Assembly (NCBI GenBank): GCA_905210845.1
Contig: CAJLYG010000082.1
Span: 1-11,653, forward strand
Length of the DNA: 11,653 nucleotides
Reading direction: 5' to 3'
DNA from: an uncultured Prevotella sp.
GTDB taxonomy: Bacteria > Bacteroidota > Bacteroidia > Bacteroidales > Bacteroidaceae
Shown: positions 6,474-11,653 of the stretch, one piece after another
How the letters are laid out: each line of letters starts with the position of its first letter
Position numbering within the stretch: the first letter of the stretch is position 1
Notes under the pieces: generated by a model
Seen by the model: only the letters and a program-made list of their open reading frames with translations
Told to the model about the DNA's origin: nothing
Database searches by the model: none
Translations under genes and position numbers: made by a program

Positions 6474-7100
6474 TTAAAAAAAATCTAAATGGTATGGTTT
6501 TAACGCCTTCCTAACGATCCGCTCATACTCCTCTCCTAAATCCGCAAAACGCTGGATACAGGTGGCAGCTGCATGCTTGACTCCCACGGAATCACTTTGC
6601 AGGGCGGTGATAGCTTGGTCTATAAACTCATTGATACCCCGCTCGTTAGGTTCCTTCCCCTGCATAAACAGTCGAGATAGCACGCAATACCCACAGATCT
6701 GATAAAGGACTTTGTCTGAAGCGATCCATTCGTATGCAAGGACAGGGGCATAATCGAGATATTGGTATAGGTTGAAGGCTGCCAATTCTGCTATTTCCTG
6801 TGATGTGGTCTGTTCCATCCACAAATCCGTGATCTCTGGCAGCATCCGGTCTGCCGGCATCATCAACGTAGCGAGGATCTTGCACTCACGGATATCTTCT
6901 TTCCACAGTTCAATCGCTAAGTCATAATCCTTGCCGTATTCCTGTGCCATCTGTTTCAACATAGGAAATGGAACTCCCCAATTAACCTTATAATCCAATC
7001 CCTTCTCCCGCATCGACTGAGAAGAAGGTCCGTTCATCATCAACCGGAACGACCGCTTGATTTCATTGAGTTTCTCTTTCTTTTCGTCTGTCATAGCCAT
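6474..7100 (-). CDS. AlkD-like HEAT-repeat DNA alkylation repair family protein
   Basis: The 208-residue, all-helical protein resembles the 'DNA alkylation repair enzyme' family (AlkD-like HEAT repeats) common in Bacteroidales: the N-terminal IKRSFRLMMNGP and GLDYKVNWGVP segments, EDIRECKILATLM, then helices to the end. Bacillus AlkD excises alkylated bases using W109, D113, R148 and W187. I cannot find clear equivalents, because the helix around 104-116 (AELAAFNLYQYL) has Phe-Asn where a Trp...Asp pair is expected. This member may bind DNA without classical glycosylase activity. Its start overlaps the dipeptidyl peptidase gene by 10 bases from ATG 7100, or by 4 bases (ATGA) from ATG 7094; I cannot decide between them. 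Either way translation is coupled. The stop lies next to the right arm of the inverted repeat 6412-6471. Confidence 0.8.
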   Translation of the reverse strand: MAMTDEKKEKLNEIKRSFRLMMNGPSSQSMREKGLDYKVNWGVPFPMLKQMAQEYGKDYDLAIELWKEDIRECKILATLMMPADRMLPEITDLWMEQTTSQEIAELAAFNLYQYLDYAPVLAYEWIASDKVLYQICGYCVLSRLFMQGKEPNERGINEFIDQAITALQSDSVGVKHAAATCIQRFADLGEEYERIVRKALKPYHLDFF

Positions 7101-9046
7101 CCGTATTCGTTACTGTATCTCAGCATCTGATGAGCATAGCTTTCCGTATAGTCAAGTTGAATGTCAACTATTTCATTGTTAGCATGATAAACAGGTTTCA
7201 TCCAAGGATTAATAAAACCCTTGTATGGTGCCAAGTTTAACTTCTCATATCTATCTAACATTTCCTGGTGCAGGCAAGGATCAACCTTTACTGCATATTT
7301 CTCAACGAGATATCTTGCCCGTTCAAAGTCTCCCTCGCTCTTGATACGTTGGATCTCCTTCAGTTCCTTGCCAAAGATGGCACGCAAGGCAGGGTAGTCA
7401 TGAATGCGGACATACGACTTCCCGTCTATCTTGACGATCTCCACTTCATGCTTTTCACATAGGTCCAATGCCCAGTACGCGATCAATGCCCGGTTGCGCA
7501 TGTGTGCCTCTTCGATTTGATGCCCAGGCTTAATACGGATCAGCTGTGTCATAAGTCCATTCATCATATAGGTATCATATTGAGCCTGATAAGCCGTTTC
7601 ATCAGGAAGCAGTCCCAATTCCACCAGCTTAGGATCGGCAATGTAATACAATCCAAACAAGTCAGCGCGCGCTTCCTCTATCGTACTGCCATAGGCTTTC
7701 AAGGCGTCAGGATCTGTCCCCGGGAGCAACCTACCGCTCCCATGTCCAAGGCATTCATGGAGATCTGTATGCAAGTCATCACAGCGATCCGCATATCTTT
7801 CGATCTTGTCGAGCAACTGTTTGTCAGGAAGGACGAACTCCTCCCGGAATCCGTTTCCATGGGCAGCCTTGTTGTAGGCTTCTATCAGGTTACCGATGGT
7901 CACGCTTTTCGAACCATAGCGGGAGCGGATCCAGTCGGCATTGGGGAGATTGATTCCTATGGCAGACGAGGGATAATTGTCCCCACCCAACATGGCGGCG
8001 TTAATCACATGCGCCGAGACGCCCTTCACCTTCGGTTTGCGAAACTGCGGGTCTACAGGAGAGTGATCCTCGAACCATTGTGCGTTCTGGCAAATGAGCT
8101 GCGTGCGACGGGTTGCTTCCCAATCCTTGTATTCCACGATACCTTCCCAACTCCCTTTCAGTCCTAAAGGATCGCCATATACCTCAATGAATCCATTGAT
8201 AAAGTCAACGCTTCCATCTTGTTCTTTCAACCATTCAATGGAGTATTGGTCGAAGAGCCTTAAGTCTCCTGTCTTATAATATTTTATAAGCAAAGATATA
8301 ATGTTCTTTTGCTGAAGGTTCTCAGCTACCTCCCACGCTTTCCCCAACCAGTAGATAATTTGCCTAATCGCACCCCCATAAAGTCCAGACTCGACCCAAG
8401 GCAGTTCCTTGAGTTTACCCTGTACTTTCACGACCTTTGAGTTCAATCCCCAAGAAGGAGATACCTCCTCATTAGGTATCTTTTTCTTGGAATAGAAATC
8501 CTCCACTTCCTCTTGTGTCACCCCCTCATAGAAATTACATGCCGAGGTCAGCACAAGATCCTCACCATCTGCTTGGTTCACTCGCTTAGGCAATAGGCTT
8601 GCATCAAAGATAACGGGAAGAAGTTCATGGCATAAGTCTTCTACGGTCTCATGGGGACGTAGAGGAAGGGATGATGGGTCTAAATGGCGGATTGCCTCCT
8701 GTAGGAACGACCTTGAGAAGTCGGGCAAAAATTTCTCGCAACCATAGTGGTGATAAATGCCATTGGAAAACCATACCCTTTTCAGGTATACCTCTAAGGC
8801 TTTATAGTCACTATCATTGCGAGAACCTCTGTATCCCGTATAAACCGCCTCAAGGGTTTTACGGATACGTAGATTATACTTACCCATCTGATCGGTGGTA
8901 ATGTCACGACCAGACAAGGTAGCCTTTGCCAAAAAATAGATATAGATTTTTTGTTGTGCAGTGAGTTCCTCGAATCCCTTCAGTCGATAACGGAGCATCT
9001 GTAAGTCAGCAAACCGCTCGTCTGAGTAATTGAAATCTTGCTGCAT
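7091..9046 (-). CDS. Dipeptidyl peptidase III, M49 zinc metallopeptidase
   Basis: The 651-residue enzyme should release dipeptides from the N-termini of short peptides. The M49 signature HEXXGH appears as H430-E-C-L-G-H435, with the second motif E457-E458-A-R-A-D462 supplying the third zinc ligand (E458). Cysteine inside the HECLGH motif is typical of the Bacteroidetes branch. Related Bacteroides enzymes, as I recall them, carry a lipoprotein signal before the segment aligned here. This one begins directly at MQQDFNYSDERFADLQ, with no hydrophobic segment or lipobox, so it is probably cytoplasmic. No earlier start is possible because the araC-type stop codon TAA lies two codons upstream in the same frame. 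It is the middle gene of a three-gene operon, overlapping the AlkD-like gene downstream. Confidence 0.92.
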   Translation of the reverse strand: MQQDFNYSDERFADLQMLRYRLKGFEELTAQQKIYIYFLAKATLSGRDITTDQMGKYNLRIRKTLEAVYTGYRGSRNDSDYKALEVYLKRVWFSNGIYHHYGCEKFLPDFSRSFLQEAIRHLDPSSLPLRPHETVEDLCHELLPVIFDASLLPKRVNQADGEDLVLTSACNFYEGVTQEEVEDFYSKKKIPNEEVSPSWGLNSKVVKVQGKLKELPWVESGLYGGAIRQIIYWLGKAWEVAENLQQKNIISLLIKYYKTGDLRLFDQYSIEWLKEQDGSVDFINGFIEVYGDPLGLKGSWEGIVEYKDWEATRRTQLICQNAQWFEDHSPVDPQFRKPKVKGVSAHVINAAMLGGDNYPSSAIGINLPNADWIRSRYGSKSVTIGNLIEAYNKAAHGNGFREEFVLPDKQLLDKIERYADRCDDLHTDLHECLGHGSGRLLPGTDPDALKAYGSTIEEARADLFGLYYIADPKLVELGLLPDETAYQAQYDTYMMNGLMTQLIRIKPGHQIEEAHMRNRALIAYWALDLCEKHEVEIVKIDGKSYVRIHDYPALRAIFGKELKEIQRIKSEGDFERARYLVEKYAVKVDPCLHQEMLDRYEKLNLAPYKGFINPWMKPVYHANNEIVDIQLDYTESYAHQMLRYSNEYGWL

Positions 9047-9049
9047 GCC

Positions 9050-9544
9050 TTACTCTGCTACTATTCTTGCTTTGTTCTTCGTCCCCGGCTTACGTCCTCT
9101 TTTCTTAGGCTTTTCCAACAAGGAAGGATGTTGTTTCAAAAGGCGCAGCTTATAGTCGCGCGGAGTACATCCATTCACCTTGTAGAAAGACGCATAGAAC
9201 GACTGTCGGTTAGAGAACCCAACCATATCAGAGATATCCTCCATGTTCAAGTCCTGATAGCGCTTGTCAACCAAAAGGGTCATTGCCTCCTCTATTCTGT
9301 ACTTATTTACAAAAGAGGTGTAGTTCATGTGAAAGCGCACATTCACCACAGCGGATATGTAACGTGTGTTGGTACCCAGATCTTCAGCCAACCTCTTGGC
9401 AGAATAATCTTTATCCTTATACTTTTTCTGAATAAGGATAATATCAAGAATCTTCTCTTTAAGCTCGTCCATCAATCTCGGACTTACTAAGGTACGATAA
9501 GCAGCCTCTTTCTCTTTTTTTTCTGTAATATTATACTTTGCCAT
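9050..9544 (-). CDS. AraC-family regulator with AT-hook-like tail
   Basis: This 164-residue protein consists of an AraC/XylS double helix-turn-helix (about 46-135): first HTH SAKRLAEDLGTNTRYISAVV, second HTH around MEDISDMVGFSNRQSFYASF with the GCTPRDY signature after it. A short N-terminal helix precedes it and there is no sugar-binding domain, so it is not a classical AraC sensor. The C-terminus is basic with KKRGRKPGTK (148-157), close to an AT-hook (R-G-R-P core), which would bind the minor groove of AT-rich DNA. I start at ATG 9544, because the longer frame to 9610 would begin upstream of the promoter. It heads the operon with dipeptidyl peptidase III, whose ATG follows 3 bases after the stop in the same frame. 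The ligand or signal is unknown. Confidence 0.85.
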   Translation of the reverse strand: MAKYNITEKKEKEAAYRTLVSPRLMDELKEKILDIILIQKKYKDKDYSAKRLAEDLGTNTRYISAVVNVRFHMNYTSFVNKYRIEEAMTLLVDKRYQDLNMEDISDMVGFSNRQSFYASFYKVNGCTPRDYKLRLLKQHPSLLEKPKKRGRKPGTKNKARIVAE

Positions 9545-9579
9545 AGTTGAACTTATAAAACATTCACCTTCTTCGCTTG

Positions 9580-9611
9580 CAAATTTAGGGAAATAATTTG
9601 AAATAATCAAA
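9580..9611 (-). promoter_or_regulatory. Promoter of araC-type gene operon
   Basis: On the minus strand TTTG (9608-9611) and TAAATTTG (9580-9587) are separated by exactly 20 bases, a full match to the Bacteroidetes consensus. The leader would be about 30 bases before ATG 9544, which supports that start. Confidence 0.8.
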
Positions 9612-9612
9612 T
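9596..9612. promoter_or_regulatory. Palindrome over the araC-type -33 box
   Basis: ATTTGA and TCAAAT are exact inverse arms around 5 bases and cover the -33 TTTG of the araC-type promoter, within the 120-base divergent region shared with recQ. It is a candidate operator, perhaps for the AraC-type protein itself. The sequence is AT-rich, so chance is possible. Confidence 0.35.
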
Positions 9613-9641
9613 ATTTAAACAGTTATTTTCTAAAAAAATAC

Positions 9642-9649
9642 TATTTTTG
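9642..9649 (+). promoter_or_regulatory. Possible recQ -7 promoter element
   Basis: TATTTTTG matches TAnnTTTG and lies 15 bases before the recQ ATG, so the leader would be about 10 bases. No TTTG sits at the right distance upstream; the nearest, TTTA at 9614-9617, is 24 bases away. The promoter is therefore probably weak. Confidence 0.5.
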
Positions 9650-9664
9650 TAACAAAGTATAAGT

Positions 9665-11542
9665 ATGAATGCAAAGGATTACCTTAAAAAGTACTACGGT
9701 TACGATAGCTTTCGTCCTAACCAAGAGCAAATTATCGACGACGTTATACGAGGAAACGACTGTCTGGTGTTAATGCCCACAGGCGGGGGAAAGAGTATCT
9801 GCTATCAGATCCCTGCCCTCGCCATGAAGGGTACTGCCATCGTGGTCTCCCCCTTGATCAGTTTGATGAAAGACCAAGTGGACGCACTCAAGGCAAATGG
9901 GATCCCGGCGGAGGCCCTGAATAGTGGAAACGACAGCAATGAGGATGTCATGATCAGGCGGCGGTGCTTGTCAGGCGACCTAAAACTGGTCTATGTCTCA
10001 CCCGAAAAATTGTTATCTGAAATTGCATTCCTTTTTAACAACCTCAAAATCAGTCTCTTTGCCATCGATGAGGCACATTGTATCAGTCAATGGGGACATG
10101 ACTTCCGACCAGAATACACCCAGCTCAATATCTTGCACGAGCGATTTCCCCATGTACCCATTATGGCATTGACGGCTACAGCAGACAAAATCACAAGGGA
10201 GGATATTGTAAAACAATTACGCCTAAATGTAAGTATTGAAAAAAGAGAACATGTTTTTATTTCTTCTTTCGATAGGCCAAATTTATCGCTGAAAGTAATA
10301 AAAGAATCGAAGAAAGCAAACAAGCTGCGATACATGATCAGCTATATCCGACTCCACCCAGGAGATGCGGGCATCATCTATTGCCTAAGTAGGAAAACGA
10401 CGGAGACGATTGCCTCAAGCCTGAGGGCAAAAGGCATTCGTGCTTGCTTCTATCATGCAGGCATGGAGCATGACGAACGGGAACGGGTACAACAGCAATT
10501 CAAGGACGACAGCATCCAAGTGGTCTGTGCCACCATTGCCTTTGGCATGGGCATTGACAAGAGCAACGTGCGTTTCGTCTTCCATTATAACATGCCTAAA
10601 AGCATTGAGAACTTCTACCAGGAAATTGGGCGGGCTGGACGGGATGGGGCTCCCGCCGACACCGTGCTTTTCTCTTCCTTAGGTGATATCGTCCAACTTC
10701 GGCAATTTGCTGAGAAAAGTGGGCAACGGGAGATCAGCCAAGAGAAATTAGACAGGATGATCGACTATGCGGAAAGCAATATTTGTCGCCGAAGAATCCT
10801 GCTCAACTATTTCGGTGAACAAACGGATCATGACTGCGGGCATTGTGATATCTGCGAGAATCCTCCAAGACGATTCGATGGGACCATCCTCGTACAAAAA
10901 GCCCTGAGTGCCTTGGCAAGGACAAACCAGAGCATCCGCTATACGACAGCCATAGAAATTCTCCGTGGCTTAAACTCAAATGCCATCCGCAGGAATGGAT
11001 ATGACCATCTCAAGACGTTTGGCGTGGGAGCGGACATCCCCACGGAAGACTGGAAGGAATATTTCATGCAGATGCTGCAACTCGGGTATATTGAAGTTGC
11101 ATACAACGAAGGAAGCGTTGTCAAGATCACTCCGGTAGGGATGGATGTCCTCTACGGACGCACCAAGGCGACACTCGTGGAAATCAGCCACACGCCAGAA
11201 AACGCATCCTTGCCACGGAAGAAAGATCCAGATCGGGCTCATCGCCCTGTGGGGACCACCGCCAGGGGACCTTTCCCAGAGGTCCATCTGACGATTCCTT
11301 ACCTTTCCACGTCGCATCGTGAGGACAAGAACTTGTTCGAGGCATTGCGAGAGCTACGACTTCAATTAGCGCAAGCGCAGCATATCCCACCTTACATGAT
11401 CTTTTCGGATAAAGTACTACACGCGCTCGCAGTCCATAAGCCCACTACCCCGGAAACTTTCGGGGAAATCCCTGGCATTGGCGAATATAAGAAAGGTAAG
11501 TACTGCAGTACCTTCACCGAGGTCATCAAGAGATACCAATAA
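9665..11542 (+). CDS. recQ: ATP-dependent DNA helicase RecQ
   Basis: The 625-residue superfamily 2 helicase unwinds DNA 3' to 5' and works in recombination and fork repair. Domains in order: helicase lobe 1 with MPTGGGKS Walker A (37-44), DEAH (135-138) followed by the CISQWGHDFRP loop, and LTATA (169-173). Lobe 2 ends with EIGRAGRDG (320-328). The RQC zinc site is C374, C391, C394 and C397, then a winged helix (about 405-500). A poorly conserved linker (about 505-545) leads to a C-terminal HRDC domain (about 555-622) for single-strand binding. All catalytic motifs are intact and the length is normal for bacterial RecQ. It is the only plus-strand gene here, divergent from the araC-type operon with a 120-base shared promoter region. 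Confidence 0.97.
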   Translation: MNAKDYLKKYYGYDSFRPNQEQIIDDVIRGNDCLVLMPTGGGKSICYQIPALAMKGTAIVVSPLISLMKDQVDALKANGIPAEALNSGNDSNEDVMIRRRCLSGDLKLVYVSPEKLLSEIAFLFNNLKISLFAIDEAHCISQWGHDFRPEYTQLNILHERFPHVPIMALTATADKITREDIVKQLRLNVSIEKREHVFISSFDRPNLSLKVIKESKKANKLRYMISYIRLHPGDAGIIYCLSRKTTETIASSLRAKGIRACFYHAGMEHDERERVQQQFKDDSIQVVCATIAFGMGIDKSNVRFVFHYNMPKSIENFYQEIGRAGRDGAPADTVLFSSLGDIVQLRQFAEKSGQREISQEKLDRMIDYAESNICRRRILLNYFGEQTDHDCGHCDICENPPRRFDGTILVQKALSALARTNQSIRYTTAIEILRGLNSNAIRRNGYDHLKTFGVGADIPTEDWKEYFMQMLQLGYIEVAYNEGSVVKITPVGMDVLYGRTKATLVEISHTPENASLPRKKDPDRAHRPVGTTARGPFPEVHLTIPYLSTSHREDKNLFEALRELRLQLAQAQHIPPYMIFSDKVLHALAVHKPTTPETFGEIPGIGEYKKGKYCSTFTEVIKRYQ

Positions 11543-11579
11543 CTGTATTCTGTCATTTGTGATGGTTATTGCTGTTTTT
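11537..11579 (+). terminator. Probable terminator of recQ
   Basis: CAATAAC (11537-11543, overlapping the stop codon) is the exact inverse of GTTATTG (11565-11571). TTTTT at 11575-11579 follows shortly after. The stem is AT-rich with a 21-base loop, so the terminator is weak to moderate. Confidence 0.45.
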
Positions 11580-11653
11580 ATCTTTAGGGCTGTCACCTTG
11601 AAGATACGCTGCATCTCGGAAATAAAAATAAACTTTCGTTTCTTTTGTATTTC
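11580..11653. other. Window end, no gene seen
   Basis: The last 74 bases carry no recognisable gene. The AT-rich end (GTTTCTTTTGTATTTC) includes a TTTG that could be the -33 half of a promoter for a plus-strand gene beyond the edge, which cannot be confirmed here. Confidence 0.3.

Noticed and set aside
7502..8167. Plus-strand 221-residue open frame
   Set aside because: It lies wholly antisense to dipeptidyl peptidase III, whose motifs are clear, and has no recognisable domain.
9545..9610. Longer start of the AraC-type protein at 9610
   Set aside because: The full-consensus promoter at 9580-9611 lies inside that extension, so an mRNA from it could not encode the extra residues.
1..11653. Mobile element, CRISPR array, tRNA or defence system
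   Set aside because: No transposase, integrase, regular spaced repeats, tRNA-like fold or known defence gene was seen; RecQ and the AlkD-like protein are ordinary chromosomal types here.

Overview
This window looks like chromosome from an anaerobic or microaerophilic member of the Bacteroidales (Bacteroides/Prevotella/Parabacteroides relatives). Three things point there. HisRS, PurA and RecQ read like that order's proteins. The dipeptidyl peptidase III carries the Bacteroidetes-type HECLGH motif. Several promoters match the Bacteroidetes consensus (TTTG, about 20 bp, TAnnTTTG) rather than the usual -35/-10 boxes. I cannot fix genus or species from this sequence. I see no phage, transposase, integrase, CRISPR array, rRNA or tRNA.

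Layout from left to right. Positions 1-543 are noncoding, rich in short palindromes, with one orphan Bacteroidetes-like -7 box. Then, all on the minus strand: a DUF4186 protein (544-963); a terminator; reverse rubrerythrin (1052-1609) behind a PerR-type peroxide sensor (1632-2060), which has its own promoter and a 45-bp dyad upstream; and a secreted SGNH/CE12 acetylesterase with a cut-off CE8 pectinesterase tail (2191-3180). A strong terminator sits just upstream of the esterase and closes the operon fur-like regulator - purA - hisS (5928-6410, 4652-5926, 3284-4645). Next, also on the minus strand, is a three-gene operon of AraC-type regulator, dipeptidyl peptidase III and AlkD-like HEAT protein (9050-9544, 7091-9046, 6474-7100). 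Finally recQ (9665-11542) is transcribed divergently on the plus strand.

How the genes work together. perR and rbr form a compact oxidative-stress unit: the sensor keeps every ligand of the PerR regulatory site, and the rubrerythrin is a likely peroxidase target. The second Fur-family gene is translationally coupled to purA, and purA to hisS. This ties a metal- or redox-responsive regulator with an altered sensor site to AMP synthesis and histidyl-tRNA charging. The araC-dpp3-alkD group joins a DNA-binding regulator with an AT-hook-like tail to peptide trimming and a DNA-repair-like protein.

Most of the window is core gene content and I do not see an obvious new multi-gene system. The parts worth a second look are the two large inverted repeats at the perR and fur-like promoters, the divergent sensor site of the second Fur protein, the broken CE12-CE8 esterase behind a terminator, the dipeptidyl peptidase without a signal peptide, and the palindrome-rich left end.
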